A DNA stretch of 12,727 nucleotides, from assembly GCA_016200365.1 (NCBI GenBank), contig JACQEW010000075.1:1-12727 (forward strand). The letters run 5' to 3'. How positions within the stretch are numbered: position 1 is the stretch's first letter; the number at the start of each line of letters is the position of its first letter. This DNA comes from Nitrospinota bacterium (lineage in GTDB: Bacteria > Nitrospinota > Nitrospinia > UBA9942). This document shows, piece after piece, positions 6,399-12,727 of the stretch. The translations under genes and the position numbers were made by a program. Under the pieces are notes generated by a model that saw only the letters and a list, made by a program, of their open reading frames with translations, did no database searches and was not told where the DNA came from.

Positions 6399-8654
6399 TC
6401 AAAACAACTCCCCCTGCAGCTTCTGTAAAATTCTACTCCGTAACTTCTGGCTTGTGATGGAGGAGATGTGGTCTGAAATAATTTGGTTTATTTTTTCTTT
6501 AAGATTTTTTAATTCCGGAAGAATTTTTAAGAGATAAGTTTCATCCTTTGGAACTTTCACTTCATCGAGTCCTGATTCAAGCCAGATTTTCAAATATTCT
6601 GCCTCTGCCTCACTCTGGCAGTCTACATGCTCTTTTCCTGATATAAGCCGCCAGCCAAAAAGCTCATTTTTAATATAAATCTCATTAGTAGTATGAAAAA
6701 GTTTGACTGTTTTAAGATTTTTCTGGCTGAGGATTTTTTCACTGTAAAAATCACCAAGTAATTTATCCCCAAGCTTCTCTTTTATATTTTTTGTTAAAAG
6801 CTCAACATCGAGTCCCTCTTTTATCTTTCCCTTTTTATCAACACTTTTTGCCTTTTCTATCCTTGATTTCACCAAATCAACCACTGCACGATAGACCTCA
6901 AGCTGTTCATCCTCCGTTAAACCGAGAATATCTCCCATGATGATTTTGTCAAGCTCGCGCCTTGTCGGATTTACTTTATCGAGGGTAACATCTTCAAAGG
7001 CATTTGCCTGCAAATCTTCAAATATGGATTTTATTTTAGGAGAGGGATATTTTTTTGCTAACTTTCTCAATTTTTGTCTTATCTCTTTTGGAAACTTTAT
7101 AAAAACAGACAATTTTTCTACATCTATACCTTCTGTTTTAAGAGCGCCTTCCCCTAAGTTTACACGTCCACCAAATTCCTTAAAGAGCATGCTCACAGTT
7201 GAAAGTAAGAAACAAAGCAATGGAAGTGTATCCCTTTTTCTTTTCGGTTTTATCTCAAACAGATTATGATCAACCTGAATACCATACTTATTTGATACAA
7301 CGGTCTGTCTATCATGGTGAATCATTGGATGAAGGATTGGCCATGGCTCCCTGCGATCAAGCCTATACCATATATTTCTTGAAGAACAGGTTTCTCTTTC
7401 ATGAAATCCTCTCCGCTCACCATGCCTGATATAAGAGAGAACTTTTTTGTTTTTTAGTTTCTCTTTATCTTTGCTTATGAATAGAACAACCTTTGATAAA
7501 CTATCGGGTTTTATGACAACACTCTTAGCTTCTCTTGGACTAATAATTACCGTATTCGGCATCCATTTGCCTTTTTCATCTTTGTGCATCCAAAACTCTT
7601 TTTCAATGCCCCTCTCCTTTATTTCTTCTTCTGTGAGATAGAAAAATTCATTGGCGCCTGTTTTTATGCCAAATCTTACATCTGCAATTTCTTTTAAAGG
7701 CACAAGTTTATCCTTACCTTTTTCAAGAATCTTGAAGAATATCTCTGGAGCCCTGAGATACTTACCCCATTTAGAGCCTGTGTATTTATTTTCCTCAGTA
7801 TCAAAACCTTCCTCCCATAACTCACTCTGTTTTTTTGGATAAATCCTCAATTCATCATTCTGGTAAAAATCATTGTGATACAGGATTGTCCTAATCAAAT
7901 TTTCAATGGCGTCGAGTCTCTGCTTTTGTTTTTCCCACATATCATGGGCAGGCGGGATAAAGTGTCTTAATGGTTTAAAGAGATAGGCAAATCTCACAAG
8001 ATTTTCATTCCTCTCTTTCTCATCTTTACACTTCTCAAGGATTATTATGCAGGTATTGACATCTGCGTCCTCAAACCATCGCTCAATTTTGGATTCAATT
8101 ATTGCAATGATTTTGTAATGATGTAAAAATAACTCCTGAATCCCCTTTCCATAATCAACATCCATCCATGAATTTGATACAATAAAGCCGAACCTTCCGC
8201 CGTCTTTTAAGAATTTTGTCCCATGAACAAAGAAATAGGCATGAATGCCAGCCCTTTTGGATATATCTGCAAGTTTTTGCCCGCCATAATAAAGGGCATT
8301 TTTAATAAGGTTTTCCTTGTATCCCTCTTTTTCGGTAATCTCGGTTATCTCCTCCTGTCTTGTATATGGAGGATTCCCCACTATGCAGTCAAACCATCTC
8401 GGATAGGTTATCTCCCTCTGCTCGACTCCGAGTGTTTGAGCCCTTGTTTTTCTCCATTTTTCAGGCAATTCAAAGCCCCTCTGATGAACCACGAGATTAA
8501 AGAAATCTTCCTGTGCAATGTTTGGATAATTTTTAATAACAGATAAATCATTAATTGCAAGGTTGATTGTGGCAAGGTGGGCAGGGAATTTTGCTATATC
8601 CACACCCCAGAGGCTTTCAAGGATTTCCTGATGGTTTAATCTGTTGTTTATCAT
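6399..8654 (-). CDS. Type IIG restriction-modification protein, methyltransferase and specificity part (downstream of in-frame TGA)
   Basis: The 751-residue frame holds the N6-adenine methyltransferase core and target recognition region. Visible are LWGVDIAKFPAHLATINLA (after motif I), the catalytic motif IV GNPPYTRQE (N94-PPY), and HAYFFVHGTKFLKDGGRFGFIVSNSW, typical of Eco57I/TaqI-like enzymes. A C-terminal specificity domain begins near LKEIADVRFGIKTGANEFF. Its ATG at 8654 is not a natural start. The same frame runs upstream through motif I (DPSCGAGTFLV, coding 8705-8673) to a TGA at 8736-8738, beyond which the nuclease part continues in frame. No ATG, GTG or TTG lies between that TGA and motif I, so a protein started at 8654 would lack the AdoMet-binding loop and should be inactive. 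The gene itself ends in TGA (6399-6401), so UGA is a normal stop here. The whole gene, 9902-6399, would encode 1167 codons plus stop. Confidence 0.85.
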   Translation of the reverse strand: MINNRLNHQEILESLWGVDIAKFPAHLATINLAINDLSVIKNYPNIAQEDFFNLVVHQRGFELPEKWRKTRAQTLGVEQREITYPRWFDCIVGNPPYTRQEEITEITEKEGYKENLIKNALYYGGQKLADISKRAGIHAYFFVHGTKFLKDGGRFGFIVSNSWMDVDYGKGIQELFLHHYKIIAIIESKIERWFEDADVNTCIIILEKCKDEKERNENLVRFAYLFKPLRHFIPPAHDMWEKQKQRLDAIENLIRTILYHNDFYQNDELRIYPKKQSELWEEGFDTEENKYTGSKWGKYLRAPEIFFKILEKGKDKLVPLKEIADVRFGIKTGANEFFYLTEEEIKERGIEKEFWMHKDEKGKWMPNTVIISPREAKSVVIKPDSLSKVVLFISKDKEKLKNKKVLSYIRHGERRGFHERETCSSRNIWYRLDRREPWPILHPMIHHDRQTVVSNKYGIQVDHNLFEIKPKRKRDTLPLLCFLLSTVSMLFKEFGGRVNLGEGALKTEGIDVEKLSVFIKFPKEIRQKLRKLAKKYPSPKIKSIFEDLQANAFEDVTLDKVNPTRRELDKIIMGDILGLTEDEQLEVYRAVVDLVKSRIEKAKSVDKKGKIKEGLDVELLTKNIKEKLGDKLLGDFYSEKILSQKNLKTVKLFHTTNEIYIKNELFGWRLISGKEHVDCQSEAEAEYLKIWLESGLDEVKVPKDETYLLKILPELKNLKEKINQIISDHISSITSQKLRSRILQKLQGELF

Positions 8655-8735
8655 TTTTTTGTGCTGGTAAGACCTGACAAGAAATGTTCCTGCGCCGCAT
8701 GAAGGGTCTATTACTTTATCATCTTCGTGTTTAAG

Positions 8736-9902
8736 TCAGAATTTTAATATAAGGTCAACCACATCAGGGCTTGTAAAATACTGCCCGAGGTTATGCCGTT
8801 CCTCTTGTGGGATGAGCCTTTCAAATATCCTTCCAATAATATCAAATCCTATTTTTGAGAAGTCATACTTCTTTATGGCATTAACAAGGTCTTTAATCCC
8901 TTCTACAACCTCTCTGCTGTCAGGAAATGCTATCTGGTCAATGAAATCGGCGCTGTAGATTGTTTCATAATCAATATTGTCTTTTATATAGTTGAAATAG
9001 GTTTTTTCCAGCAACTTATGGAGAAATCCACCTGAAATTAAATCATCAGGGATAAGCAATGACGCAAGGTTTGTATGTTTTGCCTTTAGAGCCTGATAAA
9101 AGAGAATCTTGTTTATAAGCAGATAGGCTGTCTGCCTTGCTGCCTTATCAAAATCACTCTCCTGTCCTACAAAGCTCCACTGCTGTTCAACAAACCAGCC
9201 GCCAAGTTTTTTTGCAAAGGCAGAGTCTTTATGGAATTTATCTCTGATGATTGGTTTGTATAAACGGGCGAGGCGGTGATTTTTCTCCTGAAGCCGCATT
9301 ATAAGAAATTCATCAATGGGGAGAAGGGTCTCAGGCTTCTTCCCTGTATAAACATCTACGAGAGTAAAGAGGAATTTTTCAATGCCTTTAATGGTTGAAG
9401 TTTTTACCTGAGTATCTTCTATGGACTCAAGGGACTCGATGGAAGAAAGGTCATAAATTCCTGCAATCTGGGACGATTCATCAGCCATCTTATTGACCTC
9501 TTCTGTCTTATACCAGATAAGCTTTTGGAAATTGGAGCATCCGAAATATGCGGCTTTTCTCTGAACTGCCTTTTCCCATGCAGGCTTCTTCAGCTCTTTA
9601 AAGTCAAAGGGGTCAAAATATGGAGGCTTGAGCTCGATGACACATAAGGCATCACTGCTCTGCGGAGATTTATAAACCCCGTAAGACCTTTGGTCTCTTA
9701 CGGGGTAAATGACAATATCGGGCTGTTTTCTGTCTGTGCCAGAAGTCTCTTGTTCGGAAAAACCTATTGGCAGAGACTGGTCTCTTATTATTTGGTTTAT
9801 CCATTCAACAAACTTCTGATTGGCAGTTCGTTCTGTTTTAAGGATGGATGTATCAAAGGGACTTGATATTCGTGTTGGTTTCTCTTTTAGTTTTGAAGGC
9901 AT
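8736..9902 (-). CDS. Type IIG restriction-modification protein, N-terminal nuclease and helical part (ends at in-frame TGA)
   Basis: The 388-residue product begins with a PD-(D/E)XK-type nuclease domain: PDIVIYP (D62) and CVIELK (E90-x-K92) form the catalytic pattern, followed by QRKAAYFGCSNFQKLIWY. A helical connector spans about 150-365, and the protein stops just after MTase motif X, LGQYFTSPDVVDLILKF (372-388). A TGA follows at codon 389, and the same frame continues LKHEDDKVIDPSCGAGTF, motif I of the methyltransferase. This is therefore the first third of a single-chain type IIG enzyme, and homologues commonly have a Cys at that position, one base from TGA. If translated alone it is a nuclease without methylase or specificity domain. 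Start ATG 9902 fits the N-terminus; the ribosome binding site is weak. Confidence 0.82.
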   Translation of the reverse strand: MPSKLKEKPTRISSPFDTSILKTERTANQKFVEWINQIIRDQSLPIGFSEQETSGTDRKQPDIVIYPVRDQRSYGVYKSPQSSDALCVIELKPPYFDPFDFKELKKPAWEKAVQRKAAYFGCSNFQKLIWYKTEEVNKMADESSQIAGIYDLSSIESLESIEDTQVKTSTIKGIEKFLFTLVDVYTGKKPETLLPIDEFLIMRLQEKNHRLARLYKPIIRDKFHKDSAFAKKLGGWFVEQQWSFVGQESDFDKAARQTAYLLINKILFYQALKAKHTNLASLLIPDDLISGGFLHKLLEKTYFNYIKDNIDYETIYSADFIDQIAFPDSREVVEGIKDLVNAIKKYDFSKIGFDIIGRIFERLIPQEERHNLGQYFTSPDVVDLILKF

Positions 9903-9921
9903 AAAAAAAGCAATAAAATCC

Positions 9922-9949
9922 TTGACATTAAATCATATATTATTATAAA
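9922..9949 (+). promoter_or_regulatory. Near-consensus sigma-70-type promoter facing right
   Basis: TTGACA (9922-9927), a 16-base spacer and TATAAA (9944-9949) are followed by an expected start near 9956. No plus-strand gene lies downstream, only a strong stem-loop at 9977-10041 and then the antisense strand of the DUF3800 gene. The AT-rich stretch may also hold the minus-strand promoter of the restriction-modification gene (TATAAT on the minus strand near 9943), but no matching -35 box is clear. Confidence 0.45.
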
Positions 9950-9976
9950 TTTATATTGTATTGAGCGGTAAGACCA

Positions 9977-10041
9977 CTGTGGGTTGTCTGTGGTGCTCCC
10001 ATCCATCGGTTGGCATGAGCCACAGCACAACAAGCCCACAG
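9977..10041. ncRNA. Long imperfect stem-loop, candidate small RNA or structured leader
   Basis: The left arm 9977-9998 pairs with 10017-10041: blocks CTGTGGG, TTGT, CTGTGG and CTC match in order, with small bulges on the right arm. The loop continues the stem, CCATCC (9999-10004) against GGTTGG (10008-10013) with one mismatch and a three-base ATC turn. That makes about 25 base pairs in 65 nt. No long T-run follows on either strand, so it is not a standard terminator. A plus-strand promoter ends 28 bases upstream. Transcribed the other way it lies in the spacer between the DUF3800 gene and the restriction-modification gene. A palindromic mobile-element remnant is an alternative. Confidence 0.42.
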
Positions 10042-10057
10042 GGCACGCTCTCTTTTA

Positions 10058-10708
10058 TTACGGTAGATATATAGTATCGTATTTTATCTTTTTCTTAAAC
10101 ACTTCATGCCATTCATTTCTTTTACGCTCATATCTTTCAAAAATCCCCCAGGAAAACAGATCAACTACCTGAATACCAAGATTTTCATCCGATGACCAAT
10201 GATATATATCCAGTGGCACATCTGGATTTAGTCGTGCCTCCAACTGCTGCCGAATATACTCATTAAACTCTTTGATTTCTGGTCTGCTTTTTGACCTATC
10301 AACAATTAATTCCACTCTCAGATTTGCATCCTCAAACGGTATTTTATCAAGCACATTTTTTGCGATAAAATTGTAGACTCTGGATTTATTCCTGGCCAGC
10401 CTTTCATAAACACGCCTTTTATTCAAAGAAAGTCCATATATTTCAAATGGAATATGTTTAATCTGTTCATAAAAATACTTTTTAATTTCTAATGTTGTGT
10501 TTGTCCCTTTCAATTCCCTTACAATCCTCTTACGCCTATTTTTAGGATTTAATTTCCTTTTTAGAGTTTTCTTAACTCCATTAATTAACGCCCTGTTATC
10601 ATCATGTCCCCTTACGGCAAGTATGGTTACGGTAAAGAACCTTGAAGGCTTCTTATTAACAAAATCAAAACCAAGGTCTCCACTCTCATCCAAATAAAGA
10701 TACCACAT
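10058..10708 (-). CDS. DUF3800 family protein
   Basis: The 216-residue protein matches the DUF3800 pattern: YLYLDESGDLGF at the N-terminus, RELKGT (about 64-69), LIVDRSKS (about 149-156), and the C-terminal acidic motif DENLGIQVVDLFSWG. The conserved acidic residues in the first and last motifs suggest an RNase H-like nuclease fold, as proposed for the family; activity is not established. There is no signal peptide or membrane segment. The start is ATG 10708, which begins MWYLYLDESG as in relatives. It lies 11 bases after the stop of the RadC-domain gene, so the two form an operon. DUF3800 genes are often found in defence islands and on mobile elements, consistent with the adjacent type IIG system. 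Confidence 0.85.
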   Translation of the reverse strand: MWYLYLDESGDLGFDFVNKKPSRFFTVTILAVRGHDDNRALINGVKKTLKRKLNPKNRRKRIVRELKGTNTTLEIKKYFYEQIKHIPFEIYGLSLNKRRVYERLARNKSRVYNFIAKNVLDKIPFEDANLRVELIVDRSKSRPEIKEFNEYIRQQLEARLNPDVPLDIYHWSSDENLGIQVVDLFSWGIFERYERKRNEWHEVFKKKIKYDTIYLP

Positions 10709-10719
10709 TATATTTTTAA

Positions 10720-11016
10720 CTATTCGGCTTCACTATCTTTGAGAACATCTTTTACAATCCTTCTTGCAATCTCAAATGCTGCTGCAATTCTGATAATCTT
10801 TACATCCCCGAGCCCTTTAAACTGAAGGAATTTTTCAAGTGGCTGGTTTGCCATTCCCTTGAAGGAACTAAATTTAGCAAGGATTTCCTCTGCAATCTTC
10901 TCTGCAGATTTCCCTTTCGTGCCTGTAGAGATAATAATTGACAAAAGTTCGGCATCTGTTAAAGAATCAGCGCCAAGCTCTATTAATTTGCCGCCCGGAT
11001 GAGTCCATTTATTCAT
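10720..11016 (-). CDS. Stand-alone RadC N-terminal (UPF0758) helix-hairpin-helix protein lacking the JAB/MPN domain
   Basis: The 98 residues cover only the N-terminal domain of RadC-family proteins: GGKLIELGADSLTDAELLSIIISTGTKGKSA, then LEKFLQFKGLGDVKIIRIAAAFEIARRI, which contains the helix-hairpin-helix (KGLGDVK). RadC proteins are about 220-230 residues and end in a JAB/MPN metalloprotease-like domain with an HxH...D motif. None of that is present, and the stop at 10720 is followed at once by the DUF3800 gene, so no remnant remains. The N-terminus (MNKWTHPGGKL) aligns with the family start, so ATG 11016 is likely. The domain probably binds DNA. It forms an operon with the DUF3800 gene. It could be a deliberate short form or the result of a deletion that fused the locus to DUF3800; the clean ending favours the former. 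Confidence 0.85.
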   Translation of the reverse strand: MNKWTHPGGKLIELGADSLTDAELLSIIISTGTKGKSAEKIAEEILAKFSSFKGMANQPLEKFLQFKGLGDVKIIRIAAAFEIARRIVKDVLKDSEAE

Positions 11017-11022
11017 AAAAAA

Positions 11023-11031
11023 ATTATATCA
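11023..11031 (-). promoter_or_regulatory. Extended -10 promoter (TGATATAAT), possibly giving a leaderless message
   Basis: On the minus strand, TG-A-TATAAT is followed by six T residues and then ATG 11016 of the RadC-domain gene. Normal spacing puts the transcription start on or next to the A of the ATG, so the mRNA would have no leader. No convincing -35 box or Shine-Dalgarno is seen, which fits both an extended -10 and a leaderless start. Confidence 0.45.
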
Positions 11032-11089
11032 CGATTTTCATCAAATCCTCTGTAATTATAATCCCGAATTATGCACGAACAATTTTGAG

Positions 11090-11219
11090 AAGACCATATA
11101 TCCCTGTAGCGACTGTTAAATTTTCACCCCTGATTGATTCATTCAGGGGTGAAAATTTCCAGAGTTCAGACAGCCACGGATGGCTGTCTGAACGGCAAGC
11201 GGAAGGGATATATGGTCTT
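11090..11219. repeat. Nested palindromic element: 16-bp terminal inverted repeats enclosing two perfect hairpins
   Basis: The outer arms AAGACCATATATCCCT (11090-11105) and its exact complement (11204-11219) enclose two hairpins. One has a perfect 16-bp stem, AAATTTTCACCCCTGA (11118-11133) with 11143-11158, and a 9-base loop. The other has a perfect 13-bp stem, GTTCAGACAGCCA (11164-11176) with 11181-11193, and a CGGA loop. The fold would be a three-way junction. No ORF of note is inside and no clear target-site duplication flanks it. It sits in the spacer between the deacylase stop and the RadC-domain gene. A MITE-like element is most likely; it may also end transcription of the deacylase gene. 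Confidence 0.72.
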
Positions 11220-11282
11220 ATTCACGCATTTTTTGGGATAATCTCACATTTATAATAATTCCTGCATATTCCGATTATATCG

Positions 11283-12727
11283 TCATCTTCTCAATACCCT
11301 GCCTGCCTTTGCTCCGGTATGCCCTCCATTTTTTACAGTTATCCTGCCGTTTACGATGACATACTCTATTCCAACGGGATAGCTCTTTGAAGATTCGTAA
11401 GTGGCGGTATCCGATATGGTATCAGGGTTAAATATAACAAGGTCTGCAAAATAACCCTCCTTTATAAGCCCTCTATCCTTTATGCCGATTCTCTGGCATG
11501 GGAATGAGGTCATTTTGTAAATGGCAGTCGGGAGGTCGAACAGTTTTTCATCCCTGCAATATTTTCCAAGCACCCTTGGAAAAGTGCCGAATGTTCGCGG
11601 GTGGGGAAGCCCTGCCCCCAGCGCCCCATCTTTAGAGCGGGCGCCGCTGTCAGAGCCTATCATCACATAATCTTTTTTGAGAATCCTCTTCATATTGTCT
11701 TCATTCATAGAAAAGAATATTGCATCCACCTCCATGTTTTCCTCTATCAATATATCGAAGATGAAATTTAGCATGTCCTTCTTAAAAAGCTCTGCCCCCT
11801 TTTTTACGGTTTTCCCCTCCGCCTCTTTATTCTTATCTGTGACTACCTGAGAAATCATCACACTGTCCCAGTCATTTGATGTATATCTTTTCAACAGCTC
11901 GCTCCTTATATCTTCTCTAATTTTATTGTTTTTAAGTCTCTCTATTGCCTTTTCTTTTCCGCCGTCAAAGACCCAATCGGGTAAAACCGCCTGAAGCCCT
12001 GTATTTCCGGCAGTGTAAGGGTAGCGGTCACAGGCAATATCAATCCCTTCGTCAACAGCAGATTCAATCAACTCAAATGCCCTGTTTAATTTTCCCCAGT
12101 TTTCTTTGCCGGAGGTCTTTAGATGAGATATTTGAAGTCTAACTCCCGATACCTTTGCAATAGCGATTACCTCTTCAATGGACTCTATCAGATTTCTCCC
12201 TTCATTCCTTATATGGGTTGTAAATATGCCCCCCATTTTTGAAACGATTTTACATAGATTGGATACCTCCTCTTTTTTTGCAAAGCAGGAAGGGGTATAT
12301 GCAAATCCAACGGACATACCTACAGCGCCGTCATTCAGGGCATCTTCAATAATCTTTTCCATCTTTTTTATTTCCTGCGGCGACGGCGTCCTGTCAACAA
12401 CCCCTGCCACAGATGCCCTTATGGTATTATGTCCTGCAAGCTGGCAATAGTTAAGCGATATGCCGCCAACTGTATCGTGAGCCTGTCGAACCGACTCAAG
12501 CCTTTCGATGTAGCCTTTCAAATTCGTCCAGTTTAGGTCAAGCCCGAATTGTTCTTTATAGGGCTTTTTCCTTTCTTCGAGTGGAGCGCCGAAGATAGGC
12601 GCTGCTGAATAGCCGCAGTTCCCGCCGACCTCTGTTTAACACCCTGTCTTACTTTGCTTTGTGCAAGCGGGTCTATCAATAGATAATAGTCAGAATGGGA
12701 ATGTATATCCACAAAGCCGGGAGAAAG
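11283..12727 (-). CDS. N-acyl-D-amino-acid deacylase family amidohydrolase, frameshifted and cut by the right edge
   Basis: The protein belongs to the D-aminoacylase branch of metal-dependent amidohydrolases, which cleave N-acyl groups from D-amino acids. Family landmarks read from the edge inward: SPGFVDIHSHSDYYLL (HxH metal ligands, coding 12724-12677), GGNCGYSAAPIFGAP (bridging Cys), TTHIRNEG and QISHLKTSG (further metal histidines), GSDSGA (catalytic Asp), and the C-terminal YFADLVIFNP. The first segment, down to VRQGV, is one frame off from the rest: at 12635-12640 the sequence reads as GTTAAACAGAGG, where a gene coding GVTTEVGG would have one more base. The methionine frame at 12521 is a TTG within NLKGYIERL and not a true start. 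The N-terminal part lies outside the window. Either a recent pseudogene or a sequencing error; all catalytic residues are kept. Confidence 0.85.

Noticed and set aside
6937..8546. Several plus-strand ORFs of 60-110 codons across the R-M gene
   Set aside because: They lie antisense to a gene with clear MTase motifs, show no family features and are rich in Ser, Leu and Phe, as expected of shadow frames.
8736..8738. Selenocysteine or other recoding of the internal TGA
   Set aside because: The same gene ends in TGA, as do the STAND and deacylase genes, so UGA is a stop here. I see no SECIS-like hairpin directly downstream, and the residue is not in a redox motif.
9977..10041. Integron attC site
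   Set aside because: It is an imperfect palindrome, but the required RYYYAAC and GTTRRRY core sites are not both present and no integrase or cassette array is in view.
11118..11158. Hairpin as a simple intrinsic terminator
   Set aside because: The stem is strong, but neither strand has a proper T-tract after a GC-rich stem, and it is enclosed by terminal inverted repeats that a terminator does not explain. It could still slow transcription.

Overview
The window looks like a bacterial chromosome segment of moderate, fairly low GC content. ATA and AGA/AGG codons are common, and UAA, UGA and UAG all appear as stops. Gene content (SufS/SufU-type Fe-S assembly, an N-acyl-D-amino-acid deacylase, a type IIG restriction enzyme, a RadC-type helix-hairpin-helix protein, a VapC-like fragment) and dispersed palindromes that begin 'agccacggattcacac' would fit an environmental lineage such as Nitrospirota or Desulfobacterota. 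That placement is inference and weak.

Plus strand, 1-5476. A decayed PIN-domain (VapC-like) fragment precedes sufS (cysteine desulfurase). A 200-bp spacer with a nested inverted repeat follows, then sufU (Fe-S scaffold / sulfur acceptor). Three bases after the sufU stop, and with its ribosome binding site inside the last sufU codons, begins an accessory pair: an HD-domain protein and an 800-residue STAND (NB-ARC/NLR-like) NTPase with a TPR array and a C-terminal SEC-C zinc motif. The two are in the same reading frame and separated by one TAA. The sequence reads sensibly straight through it, so the ancestral product was probably a single HD-STAND-TPR-SEC-C protein. Two adjacent TPR units are 120-nt tandem copies differing at one base. 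This pair is the best candidate for an uncharacterised defence or conflict system.

Minus strand, 12727-5515 (read right to left). A D-aminoacylase-family amidohydrolase is cut by the window edge and carries a one-base frameshift. Then come a 130-bp nested palindromic element, a stand-alone RadC N-terminal (UPF0758) domain protein without the JAB/MPN domain, a DUF3800 protein, and a strong stem-loop with a good plus-strand promoter beside it (possible small RNA). A single-chain type IIG restriction-modification gene follows, interrupted by an in-frame TGA exactly between MTase motifs X and I. An endonuclease III-like DNA glycosylase and a 63-residue unknown protein complete the run. Together 5515-11016 looks like a DNA-processing/defence island.

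Three otherwise intact genes (HD-STAND, type IIG R-M, deacylase) each carry exactly one disabling change. Either this is recent inactivation, with defence genes switched off, or the assembly contains consensus errors. Reads or related genomes would decide.
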